Source: Candidatus Enterocloster faecavium | GTDB lineage: Bacteria; Bacillota; Clostridia; Lachnospirales; Lachnospiraceae | Assembly: GCA_019118585.1 (NCBI GenBank) | Contig: DWYS01000001.1 | Location: 1 to 42,542, forward strand | DNA length: 42,542 nt | Reading direction: 5' to 3' | Part shown: positions 1-7,900 of the stretch, piece by piece | Position numbering within the stretch: position 1 is the first letter of the stretch | Layout: the number at the start of each line of letters is the position of its first letter | Program-made: the position numbers and the translations under genes | The notes under the pieces: model-generated | Seen by the model: the letters and a program-made list of their open reading frames with translations, nothing else | What the model was told of the DNA's origin: nothing | Database searches by the model: none

Positions 1-48
1 TTATCTCTCTATTCTTTATATATTGCAGTTGTTTTCACCCGCTAATTG

Positions 49-114
49 CTAATTTTCGGGTGGCTTGTTTGCTATACACTTTTTTGGTGGTTTACCTCTA
101 CTTCTTTGTTTCAA
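49..114 (-). CDS. Possible 21-residue peptide just downstream of csoR
   Basis: A GGAGG motif directly follows the csoR stop codon and lies six bases before a TTG codon that opens a 21-codon frame. The frame is rich in Lys, Arg and Pro, has one Cys and ends at TAG. The ribosome site is well formed, but the ORF is tiny and starts with TTG. It matches no family I know and may be chance. Alternatively the ribosome site is a relic of a copper-export gene. An imperfect hairpin (CACCCG/CGGGTG arms, 37-63) overlaps its end. Confidence 0.2.
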   Translation of the reverse strand: MKQRSRGKPPKKCIANKPPEN

Positions 115-125
115 ACTTAACCTCC

Positions 126-434
126 TTAACGCATCAGCTTCTGAAGGGTCGTCACCAATTCATCGATGGTTTCATCCTTCCCGTTGCGGATGTCCTCCGC
201 CACGCAGGTCCGGATGTGGTTGGCCAGCAGCACCTTATTAAAGCTGCAGAGAGCTGCATTCACAGCGGCCACCTGGGTCAGAATATCGGTGCAGTAGGCG
301 TCCCGCTCTACCATCCCCTTGATCCCCCGGATCTGCCCCTCAATGCGGTTTAAACGGTGAATCAGATCTTTATACTCCTTCTCGCTTCTTTCCTTTGTTT
401 TATGACAATTACAGACTTTTTCTTCCTGCGTCAT
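126..434 (-). CDS. csoR: CsoR-family copper-sensing transcriptional repressor
   Basis: Small all-helical metal-sensing repressor of the CsoR/RcnR/FrmR (DUF156) family, 102 residues from the chosen start. In the Cu(I) branch a Cys-His-Cys site binds copper and releases DNA. Here the ligands are C48, H73 and C77, with the 25 and 4 residue spacings of known CsoR proteins. The frame can extend to a GTG at 458, but the ATG at 434 has a nearer AGG-type ribosome site and gives normal family length. An N-terminal CNCH cluster (residues 8-11) is an extra possible metal site. The gene is the first on its strand and sits behind a promoter whose spacer holds a CsoR-type operator, so it is probably autoregulated. 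Copper-export genes such as copA or copZ would be expected past the left edge but are not visible. A nickel or formaldehyde sensor is less likely given the ligand set. Confidence 0.9.
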   Translation of the reverse strand: MTQEEKVCNCHKTKERSEKEYKDLIHRLNRIEGQIRGIKGMVERDAYCTDILTQVAAVNAALCSFNKVLLANHIRTCVAEDIRNGKDETIDELVTTLQKLMR

Positions 435-524
435 GCATCTGACCTGCCTTTCTATCACACTACTGTTTCCAGCTGAGTGTTTCCTTATGTTGGAATGTTT
501 TTCTTTTATTTACGCTACGGTCAT

Positions 525-553
525 AGTATATACCCCTATAGGGTATCTGTCAA
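525..553 (-). promoter_or_regulatory. csoR promoter with embedded CsoR operator
   Basis: On the minus strand TTGACA (548-553) and TATACT (525-530) are separated by 17 bases. The spacer is filled by the dyad ATACCCCTATAGGGTAT (530-546), whose arms are ATACCC and GGGTAT. This matches the pseudo-palindromic G/C-tract operators known for CsoR. Bound repressor would cover the promoter spacer directly. Confidence 0.85.
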
Positions 554-573
554 GGGTGTTGAGAAAAAAGATC

Positions 574-614
574 AAAAAAACTGCCGGAAGCCAAATCATA
601 TCAGCTTCCGGCAG
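574..614 (-). terminator. Rho-independent terminator of the coiled-coil gene
   Basis: The stem CTGCCGGAAGC (581-591) pairs with GCTTCCGGCAG (604-614) and is followed on the minus strand by seven T. It lies just past the stop at 625. Confidence 0.9.
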
Positions 615-624
615 CGCCAGTCCT

Positions 625-1212
625 TTATGCAGTTTTTGCTTTTTCAACATATGAAAGGCGCCTTTTTACATTCCGAACCTCGCCCTCCAAAAAGTTCACT
701 CGCAGATGAAGCATTTCCTTTTCGTTTTCGATTCTCAATGCCTCGTCCAGCTTTCTCATAAGATCCGCGTGGCCTTCTCCGATAATTTTAATTCCCCTAT
801 CCGTTTCATTTTCCAGATGAAGTTCAATTCCAATTACCCGGGTTTTTAGACTTTGTACCTCACCGCTTAGCGTCCGGACGTCTTCTTTGACCTCCTTCAT
901 CTCACCTTTCAGGACTCGGACGTCTTCTTTGACCTCCTGCATCTCTCCCTTCAGAACTCGGACGTCTTTTTTGACTTCCTGCATCTCCCCCTTCAGGGCA
1001 CGGACATCCTCTTTGACCTCCTTCATCTCTCCCTTCAGGGCACGGACATCCTCTTTGACCTCCTTCATCTCTCCTTTCAGGACTCGGACATCCTCTTTGA
1101 CCTCCTGCATCTCATTTTTCAGGACTCGGACATCCTCCTTAACCTCCTGCAAGTCCGCGGAAATTGGTTTCAGCATACGTTCCATTGCCTGAAGCATTTC
1201 TTGTTCCGTCAC
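625..1212 (-). CDS. Coiled-coil protein with seven 14-residue repeats, function unknown
   Basis: 195-residue soluble protein of no recognised family. Residues 22-119 are seven near-identical 14-residue units of the form QEVKEDVRVLKGEM, that is, two heptads per unit with V/V/L/M core positions and charged flanks, so a long parallel coiled coil is expected. Residues 120-195 continue as less regular coil (LKTRVIGIELHLENE, then a basic tail). There is no signal peptide or membrane segment. The start is a GTG preceded by AGGAGG at seven bases. The gene has its own promoter and terminator, so it is monocistronic. The repeat also exists at DNA level (42 bp units), so copy number may vary between strains. 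A scaffold or oligomerisation role is possible but not shown. Confidence 0.75.
   Translation of the reverse strand: MTEQEMLQAMERMLKPISADLQEVKEDVRVLKNEMQEVKEDVRVLKGEMKEVKEDVRALKGEMKEVKEDVRALKGEMQEVKKDVRVLKGEMQEVKEDVRVLKGEMKEVKEDVRTLSGEVQSLKTRVIGIELHLENETDRGIKIIGEGHADLMRKLDEALRIENEKEMLHLRVNFLEGEVRNVKRRLSYVEKAKTA
856..1149 (-). repeat. Seven tandem 42-bp units inside the coiled-coil gene
   Basis: Exactly 294 bp is made of seven 42-bp units encoding the 14-residue coiled-coil repeat. Units differ mainly at synonymous sites and at Q/K, V/A and E/K positions. There are no spacers, so it is not a CRISPR array. Equal unit length keeps the frame if units are gained or lost. Confidence 0.9.
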
Positions 1213-1286
1213 ATTTTCACCTCCTCCCGTATCCGAAAATGAGTCCGGCTCTCCATCCAGACTTTTGCACCTCTCACAGTGTCCTG

Positions 1287-1315
1287 ATTATACCATGGGA
1301 TAACCTCAAAGTCTA
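1287..1315 (-). promoter_or_regulatory. Promoter of the repeat coiled-coil gene
   Basis: Minus-strand TATAAT (1287-1292) is preceded by an extended -10 TG and, 17 bases upstream, by TAGACT (1310-1315, four of six consensus bases). It sits 75 bases ahead of the GTG start and downstream of the preceding gene's terminator. Confidence 0.75.
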
Positions 1316-1370
1316 TATCGGATTCTTTTACGGAACGTTTTCCAGAGGCGAAATCACCGCTCTGAACAAT

Positions 1371-1414
1371 AGTCAAAAACTGCCGGAACCCAGGATATTC
1401 CCGGATTCCGGCAG
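1371..1414 (-). terminator. Rho-independent terminator of the 63-residue gene
   Basis: CTGCCGGAA (1380-1388) pairs with TTCCGGCAG (1406-1414), followed on the minus strand by TTTTTGACT. The stem core is the same as in the terminator at 574-614. Confidence 0.8.
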
Positions 1415-1422
1415 TCCTTTTT

Positions 1423-1614
1423 CTAAGATATGGCTTTTTCCTCCTCCTCAATTTCCGCCAGGCGTTCTTTAATCCACGCCAGCTCGTTCTCCATGCAGTT
1501 CAACTTGATTTTCAGGATTTCAATCTCCCTGTCCTGCTCAGACAATTCTTCAATATTCGGACAATAAAGCTTGAGCGTATCCATAAGCGCCTGCTGAACG
1601 TCCCGACTCTCCAT
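1423..1614 (-). CDS. Small acidic coiled-coil protein, unknown
   Basis: 63 residues, not recognised. Residues 1-24 look like a short helical region with one Cys. Residues 25-60 form heptads (EIEILKIKLNCMENELAW, then alternating I/L and E) ending in an E-rich tail. The ATG follows a clear GGAGGGAGAGGT ribosome site. A consensus promoter lies upstream and a terminator starts right after the stop, so it is an independent gene. It neighbours the repeat coiled-coil gene and the two may interact, but nothing in the sequence proves it. Confidence 0.65.
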   Translation of the reverse strand: MESRDVQQALMDTLKLYCPNIEELSEQDREIEILKIKLNCMENELAWIKERLAEIEEEEKAIS

Positions 1615-1672
1615 ACCTCTCCCTCCTCATTAACAAAACTCGGGCTGAACAAACTACCGGCTAGTTGCACCT

Positions 1673-1701
1673 ATTATACCTGTTTTCTGCTTTCCTGTCT
1701 A
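1673..1701 (-). promoter_or_regulatory. Promoter of the 63-residue gene
   Basis: Minus-strand TAGACA (1696-1701), 17-base spacer, TATAAT (1673-1678). It lies about 60 bases before the start codon and fits the sigma-A consensus well. Confidence 0.85.
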
Positions 1702-1756
1702 CATAAGGAATCCGCCGCCTTTCGGATGTCCCAAAAGACGGCGGCATCACAACACC

Positions 1757-2125
1757 TTATTTAAGCGGAAATACCGTCATAATCCACAGCACCGATACAA
1801 CACAGCACATCAGCGACAGCGGCCAGGAAATCTTTATCATGGTTTTCTGGTCATATCCGCCGTATCCCATAATATAGGGAATCGCAGAGGTGGCGCTGGG
1901 CGTCATGTAAGCGGACAGACAGGCTGCCTGGATCAGAATCATCAGCCCGATGGGATTGCTTCCGGTAGCGGCACAGGTCGCAATGGCAATCGGATGATAA
2001 ATCAGCATGGTTCCCCGGTTGGACATAAACTGAGTCTGGATAAACGGAACAATAAAGAAAATTCCACTGCAGTAGCCCAGTACCGTCAGTACAAATATAA
2101 TAAGACAAATCGTCAGCTGGCTCAT
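1757..2125 (-). pseudogene. SLC13-type transporter remnant with large in-frame internal deletion
   Basis: The 122-residue ORF aligns at both ends with the intact transporter at 21525-22814 (429 residues). Residues 1-21 (MSQLTICLIIFVLTV...) match its N-terminus. From residue 22 it jumps to the equivalent of residue 329 and follows the C-terminus at roughly 70% identity, including HPIAIATCA, NPIGLMILIQ and GGYDQ. About 307 residues are missing, yet the frame stays open and the ribosome site is intact. The start overlaps the esterase stop in ATGA, so translation is probably coupled. Only about three membrane segments remain, so transport by this product alone is unlikely. I call it a decayed gene, though a retained small membrane protein is possible. 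Confidence 0.75.
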
Positions 2126-3009
2126 CTGTATTCCCCCTTACCAAAGTCTGAAAAATATGTTTTCAGTGCAGTAAAAAACAATGCTTCCCCTTCAAGATAC
2201 CCCTCTGTCCTCCGGACCAGAAATCCATGTCTAGCCCCTTTGATTTTCTTCACTGTCACCGTTACCCCTGCCTGTGCCAGCTTCCCGGCAAACTTCAGAG
2301 CCTCCTGACACAGTGTATCATGCTCCGCTGCCATGATGGTAAATGGAGGCAGGCCTGTCAGCTCTTCATTCGAGGCAAAAATCGGCGATGCGAAAATTTC
2401 CTTTCTCCGTTCCGGAGCAACGTACCAGTCATTGTACAATCTGGCATTTTTCAAGCGCTCCGGCTCCTGGTCAGCCCCGGGCTTTTCTCCCGCATCCGTA
2501 TCCAGATCATAAGGCGGATAGCAGCTGACCGCTCCCAACGGCATGTCTTTTCCCGCCTCCCTCATCATAAAAAGAATCGCCGTGATCATATTCGCTCCGG
2601 CGCTCTCTCCTGAAAGAACGATTCGACTGGGGTCTCCCCCAAAATCGCCGGCATGTTCCTGAAAATAGCAGACTAAATCATATCCTTCCTCAACTGCATA
2701 GGGATATTGGTATTCAGGAGCAATCTTATAATCCACGTCCACCACTAAACACTGCCCGTTGACTGCCAGAATTCTGGAAAACCCAAAATCTCTTCCCCTG
2801 TATCCCTTGACAAACCCTCCTCCATGGAAATTGATCAGCACCGGCAGCTTTTCCTGCTCCGCAAAAGGCCGATAGATATAAGCGGTTACCTTCCCGTGCC
2901 GGGTGGGAAATTCCTTCTTTTCCTGACTCTGTACCGGATATTGGTCCAGAAGCGCCTGGTCTACCTCCTGTCCCACTGCCTGGCTGCGAACCCGTTCCAA
3001 CTCGTTCAT
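2122..3009 (-). CDS. Alpha/beta-hydrolase esterase (hormone-sensitive-lipase family)
   Basis: 295-residue cytoplasmic hydrolase of the family IV/HSL carboxylesterase type. The oxyanion-hole motif HGGG is at residues 62-65, the nucleophile elbow GESAG has S136, the acid is in AAEHDTL (near 231) and the His in ARHGF (near 261), so the triad is complete. No signal peptide. The start follows GAGGAGGGG. It is the middle gene between a LysR remnant and a transporter remnant that overlaps its stop, suggesting the three once formed a substrate-responsive uptake and hydrolysis locus. The actual ester or amide substrate cannot be read from the sequence. It is the only intact member of the trio. Confidence 0.85.
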   Translation of the reverse strand: MNELERVRSQAVGQEVDQALLDQYPVQSQEKKEFPTRHGKVTAYIYRPFAEQEKLPVLINFHGGGFVKGYRGRDFGFSRILAVNGQCLVVDVDYKIAPEYQYPYAVEEGYDLVCYFQEHAGDFGGDPSRIVLSGESAGANMITAILFMMREAGKDMPLGAVSCYPPYDLDTDAGEKPGADQEPERLKNARLYNDWYVAPERRKEIFASPIFASNEELTGLPPFTIMAAEHDTLCQEALKFAGKLAQAGVTVTVKKIKGARHGFLVRRTEGYLEGEALFFTALKTYFSDFGKGEYR

Positions 3010-3073
3010 TGTGTCCCCTCCTCGTATTGTTGTAAAACCATCTTACCTTGTTTTTTCCTGCATGTAAAATTAA

Positions 3074-3105
3074 CAAATATTTGGAAACATAAATATTTTT
3101 TATGT
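3074..3105. promoter_or_regulatory. AT-rich dyads ahead of the esterase gene
   Basis: CAAATATTTG (3074-3083) is a perfect 10-bp palindrome. ACATAAA and TTTATGT (3087-3093 and 3099-3105) form a second 7-bp inverted repeat. Both lie between the LysR terminator and the esterase start. AT-rich dyads are typical of LysR binding sites, but the role here is inferred. Confidence 0.4.
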
Positions 3106-3137
3106 AAGCTGTCACGAAAAAAGGCTAAAATTGCCGC

Positions 3138-3182
3138 AAAAAAGCGTCCTGACAACGAAAATACTCATCATCAGAACGCTTT
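3138..3182 (-). terminator. Terminator after the LysR remnant
   Basis: AAAGCGT (3141-3147) pairs with ACGCTTT (3176-3182), extended by CTGA/TCAG across a one-base mismatch. Six T residues follow on the minus strand. It lies six bases past the remnant's stop at 3188. Confidence 0.8.
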
Positions 3183-3187
3183 TCTCT

Positions 3188-3506
3188 TTACCGATCTTTA
3201 TAAAATTTTCTGATATAATGGATCAGGGTACGGACCTCCTCGCGCCGCCACCCTTCTTTGGTCCATGCGAGATAAACCGGAACCAAAGGCTCCTCCTTCA
3301 GAGGCTTCCCGGTAAAATGTCATTCCCTCATCCGTCAGGGCCATCCCCTTGCTCCTGCGGTTCAGCAGCCGGATCTGAAATTCCTGCTCCAGCTCCCGTA
3401 TGGCTGTACTGACCGCAGGCTGGGTCACAAACATTTTTTCCGCCGCTTTCGTAATGCTGGCCAGTTCACAGGCCGTACAGAAATACTTCAGCTGAAGAAA
3501 CGTCAT
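3188..3506 (-). pseudogene. LysR-family regulator remnant (internal deletion and frameshift)
   Basis: Residues 1-69 are a normal LysR winged helix-turn-helix (FCTACELASITKAAEKMF, TQPAVSTAIRELE, LTDEGMTFYREA). The sequence then runs into a different reading frame that encodes a typical LysR C-terminal tail (EPLVPVYLAW, EVRTLIHYIRKF) ending at 3188. The roughly 200-residue effector domain between them is gone. In the original frame the ORF stops at 3198 after 102 codons, so a DNA-binding fragment could still be made. The ribosome site (GGGGGT) and a downstream terminator are intact. It would have regulated the adjacent esterase/transporter genes. Confidence 0.8.
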
Positions 3507-3536
3507 AGGAACACCCCCTGCCCGTTTTCTTTTTAT

Positions 3537-4907
3537 TTACCCTACAAACTTCGACCAGTATCCCGCCGCAAACAGCACAATCATCACCACCGGCAGCACG
3601 TAGGTCACATAAACTCTGGCCCAGGCCGGGAATTTGATGCCTGTTCCTTCATTTGCCTCCGCCATGAACTTCTTAAAGCCCCATCCGTAGCGGCTGGTGC
3701 AGAACAGCAGATAGATCAGGCTTCCAATGGGAAGCAGGGTGTTGCTGGTAAGGAAATCCTCCAGGTCCATGATGGTACTCCCCTCCCCGAAGGGCGCGAT
3801 GCCGCTGAGTACGTTGAAGCCCAGCACACAGGGAATGGAGAGAACGATCACCACCACAATGTTCACCCAGGCCGCCTTCTTGATGGAGCAGCCCGTCAGG
3901 TCCGTGGCAAAGGAAATCATGTTCTGGAATACGGCGATTACCGTAGAGTAGGCTGCAAAGGTCATAAAGATGAAGAACAGCGCTCCCCAGAACCGGCCCA
4001 GAGGCATATGGTTAAACACATTGGGCAGGGTGATGAATACCAGGGACGGACCGGAGGTGGACTCGATCCCGTAGGCGGAGCAGGCCGGGAAGATGATCAG
4101 TCCCGACATAAAAGCCACGCAGGTATCCAGAATCAGCACATTGATGGCCTCTCCCGTCAATCTCCGCTCTTTGCCGATATAGCTTCCGAAAATCGCCAGG
4201 GCGCCGATGCCGATGCTCAGGGTAAAGAAGGACTGACCCATGGCCGCATAGAGGGATTCGCCCAAACCTGCTTCCGTCATTTTTCCAAAATCCGGCTTCA
4301 GGTAGAATTTTAATCCCTCTGAGCCGCCTTTCAGCATCACGGAGTTCACCGCCAGCACGATGAGGAGCAGGAACAGACAAATCATCATGACCTTGGTAAT
4401 CCGCTCCACTCCATCCTGGAGTCCCATCATGCAGATGGCAAAACAGATGACCACGGTAATGATCATAAAAATCATCATCAGTCCGGGCTGGCCCATGAGA
4501 GCATTGAACTCATCTCCCACTGCCGCCGCATCCAAGCCCACAAAGTCACCCTTGGCCATCTTAAAGAAATACAGAAGCATCCATCCGGCCACTGTGGTGT
4601 AGAACATCATCAGGATATAGTTTCCGGCGATGGCGATGATCTTTACCAGATGCCATTTGGTTCCCTTGGGCTCCAGCACATCAAAGGACAGGGCCGCGCT
4701 CTTGCGGCTTGCTCTTCCCACCGCAAACTCCATCACCACGATGGGAAGCCCAAGAGCCAGCAGAAACAGAATGTAGACCAGCACAAAGGCCGCTCCTCCG
4801 TAAGCCCCTACGATATAGGGGAACCGCCATACATTTCCAAGGCCGATGGCGCAGCCTGCTGAGATCAGGATAAATCCCAATCTGGATGAAAATTTCTCCC
4901 TTTCCAT
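3537..4907 (-). CDS. Sodium-dependent transporter, neurotransmitter:sodium symporter (SNF) family
   Basis: 456-residue polytopic membrane protein of the NSS/SNF family (LeuT/MhsT fold). The TM1 signature GCAIGLGNVWRFPY is at about residues 18-31, the TM1-TM2 GGAAF segment follows, and TM6 carries SFFTLSIGIGALAIFGSY. About eleven hydrophobic segments can be seen, as in many bacterial members. The family imports amino acids or related amines using Na+. The particular substrate is not readable. It lies 31 bases downstream of polC on the same strand with no clear terminator between, so read-through is possible, but the function is unrelated. The ribosome site is GAGAGG. Confidence 0.9.
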   Translation of the reverse strand: MEREKFSSRLGFILISAGCAIGLGNVWRFPYIVGAYGGAAFVLVYILFLLALGLPIVVMEFAVGRASRKSAALSFDVLEPKGTKWHLVKIIAIAGNYILMMFYTTVAGWMLLYFFKMAKGDFVGLDAAAVGDEFNALMGQPGLMMIFMIITVVICFAICMMGLQDGVERITKVMMICLFLLLIVLAVNSVMLKGGSEGLKFYLKPDFGKMTEAGLGESLYAAMGQSFFTLSIGIGALAIFGSYIGKERRLTGEAINVLILDTCVAFMSGLIIFPACSAYGIESTSGPSLVFITLPNVFNHMPLGRFWGALFFIFMTFAAYSTVIAVFQNMISFATDLTGCSIKKAAWVNIVVVIVLSIPCVLGFNVLSGIAPFGEGSTIMDLEDFLTSNTLLPIGSLIYLLFCTSRYGWGFKKFMAEANEGTGIKFPAWARVYVTYVLPVVMIVLFAAGYWSKFVG

Positions 4908-4938
4908 GTCACAAAACCTCTCATTCTCTTTTTATTCT

Positions 4939-7900
4939 TTATAAATCGAACAGGGACAGCTGATTGGACTGGGGCAGATCCTTTAAAAGTCCCAAATCCG
5001 CCATCAGCGAACAGATGGTACCGTTGACCTTGGTGCGGTTGCTGAAATCCTCCCTGGACAGGAAGGGTCCGTCCTTCACCGCATCCACCACAGCCTCCGC
5101 GGCCTTCTCCCCCAGGCCGTCGATGCTGCTCAAAGAAGGCATCAGCTTTCCATCTATGATCTGAAAATCCCTGGCCTTAGCCTTATAAATGTCTATAGGC
5201 ACAAAGTCAAAGCCCCTGGCGTACATTTCCTGGACGATCCGCATATCCCTCAGAGTATCCTGCTCCTTCTTGGACAGGGAGTCGGAACGCTTCTTATAGT
5301 CCGCCAGATAATACTCCAGCTTGTCTCTTCCCTGGCACATGATCTCGTAAGAAAAGGCGCTGGCCCGGATGCTGAAGAAGGCCGCGTAGTATGCCAGGGG
5401 ATAGAAAATCTTGCAGTAGGCGATGCGCCATGCCATCATAACGTAGGCCGCCGCGTGGGCCTTTGGGAACATGTACTTAATCTTTTTACAGGACCATATG
5501 TACCAGTCCGGCACCCCGTGGGCCTCCATCTCCGTCACCCATTCCGGCTTGAGCCCCTTACCCTTTCGCACGCTCTCCATGATGGTGAAGGACAGTCCCT
5601 CGTCCAGCCCCTTGGAGATCAGATAGATCATAATGTCATCACGGGTACAGATGGCCGTCTGAATGGTAGCCTTTCCCTCCTGGATCAGGGTCTGGGCATT
5701 TCCCAGCCACACATCCGTTCCGTGAGCCAGTCCGGCGATTCGGACCAGGTCGGAAAAATATTTGGGCTTGGTATCAAGGAGCATCTGCATGGCGAAATCC
5801 GTCCCGAACTCCGGCACTCCCAGGGCCCCTAAAGGGCAGCCTCCGATATCCTCCGGCTTAATTCCCAATGCCTCCGTGTTCTGGAACAGGCTCATGACCT
5901 CTTTGCTGTCCAGGGGGATATCCTTAACGGGGTCAATGCCCGTCAGATCCTGGAGCATGCGGATCATGGTGGGATCATCGTGTCCCAGTATGTCCAGCTT
6001 CAACAGGTTGTGGTCAATGGAGTGATAATCAAAATGGGTGGTAATGGTGGAGGTGGTCATATCGTTGGCCGGATGCTGCACCGGTGTAAAGGAATAGATC
6101 TCCTCTCCCAAAGGCAGCACGATGATGCCTCCCGGATGCTGGCCGGTGGTACGGCGCACGCCCACGCATCCCTGAACGATCCGGTTGATCTCACAGTTTC
6201 GCTTCCGGCTGCCCCTCTCCTCGTAGTATTTCTTTACATATCCGAACGCCGTCTTGTCCGCCAGGGTACCGATGGTCCCCGCCCGGAAGGTCTGCCCCTT
6301 GCCGAAGATAACCTCCGTGTAGTCGTGAGCCTTACTCTGGTACTCTCCGGAAAAGTTCAGGTCGATATCCGGCTCCTTGTCTCCCTTAAATCCCAGGAAA
6401 GTCTCAAAGGGAATGTCAAAGCCGTCTTTCTCCAGAAGCGTGCCGCAGACAGGGCATTTTTTATCAGGCATATCGCAGCCTGCCATGCCGGAAAAGGCCT
6501 TCACCTCCGGGGAATCAAAATCGTAGTAGCGGCACTTGGGACAGTGATAATGGGGGCTCAGCGGATTCACCTCCGTAATGCCCGCCATAGTGGCCACGAA
6601 GGAGGAGCCTACGGAACCTCTGGAGCCTACCAGATAGCCGTCCTCATTGGACTTCCACACCAGCTTTTGGGCAATGATGTACATTACCGCGAATCCATTG
6701 GTAATAATGGAGTGAAGCTCCCGCTCCAGCCGGTCCACAACGATTTGAGGAAGCTCCTCCCCATACATCTCGTGGGCCCGGTCGTAACAGATTTTCGTCA
6801 GGGTCTTATCGGAGTCCGGGATCACCGGAGGACACTTATCCGGCCGCACCGGAGCGATCTTCTCGCACATGTCCGCCACCTTCCGGGTATTGGTCACCAC
6901 CACCTCGTAGGCTTTATCCGGCCCCAGATACTCAAATTCCTTTAACATTTCTTCCGTAGTCCGAAGGAAGAGAGGCGCCTGCTCGTCTGCATCCTTGAAC
7001 CCCTGTCCAGCCATAATGATCCGGCGGTAAATCTCGTCCTGCGGGTCCAGGAAATGCACATCGCAGGTAGCACAGACCAGCTTGCCGAACTGTCCTCCCA
7101 GCTCCACAATTTTCCGGTTTAAATCTCTCAGCTCCTCCTCCGTCTTCACCGTACTCTTCTCATCCCGCAGCATAAATGCATTGTTGCCGATCGGCTGGAT
7201 CTCCAGATAGTCGTAAAACCTTACCAGCCTGGCGATTTCCGAGTCCGGAGCTCCCCGAAGCAGGGCCTGATACAGTTCCCCCGCCTCACAGGCAGAGCCG
7301 ATGATGAGGCCTTCCCGGTACTGGTTCAGCACGCTTTTTGGGATTCTGGGCCGTCTTGCATAGTAGGTCAGATGGGACAGGCTCACCAGACGGTACAGGT
7401 TAATCCGTCCCACATCGTTCTTGGCCAGGATGATAACATGGTAGGTGGGAAGCTTCTTGATGGTCTCCTCATCCATGGACTTTAAGGCATTTAGCTGGTC
7501 CAGAGTCTCCACATCCCGCTCCCTGAACATTTTCACAAAAGCGGCAAAAATTTCCGCCGTGCATCCCGCATCGTCCACGGCGCGGTGATGGTTCTCCAGA
7601 GAAATGTTCAGAGCCTTGGCCACCGTATCCAGCTTGTACCGGTTCAGATTCGGCAAAAGCACTCTGGCCATGGCCACCGTATCCAGGACCGTAGGGGCAA
7701 AGTCCAGCCCCAGCTTTCTGGCATAATGGCCGATAAATCCCACATCGAAGGACGCATTGTGGGCCACAAGGACTGCATCCCCCACAAAGTCCAGAAACTG
7801 CGGCAGAATTACATCGATTTTTGGGTATGGAAGCACCATGGCATCGTTGATCCCCGTCAGCTTTTCGATATCAAAAGGAATGGGGACATCCGGGTTTACG

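Noticed and set aside
856..1149. Regular repeats that could suggest a CRISPR array
   Set aside because: Units are contiguous 42-mers with no unique spacers and encode a coiled coil in an ORF with good start signals.
887..1192. Plus-strand frame of 101 codons rich in Ser, Thr and Phe
   Set aside because: Antisense image of the coiled-coil repeat; no ribosome site or promoter on that strand.
1209..1451. Minus-strand frame of 80 codons between the two coiled-coil genes
   Set aside because: It spans a terminator and a promoter, overlaps the neighbouring gene's end and has no protein-like pattern.
5980..6945. 321-codon plus-strand frame inside polC
   Set aside because: Antisense to conserved polymerase motifs, with no start signals or recognisable domain.
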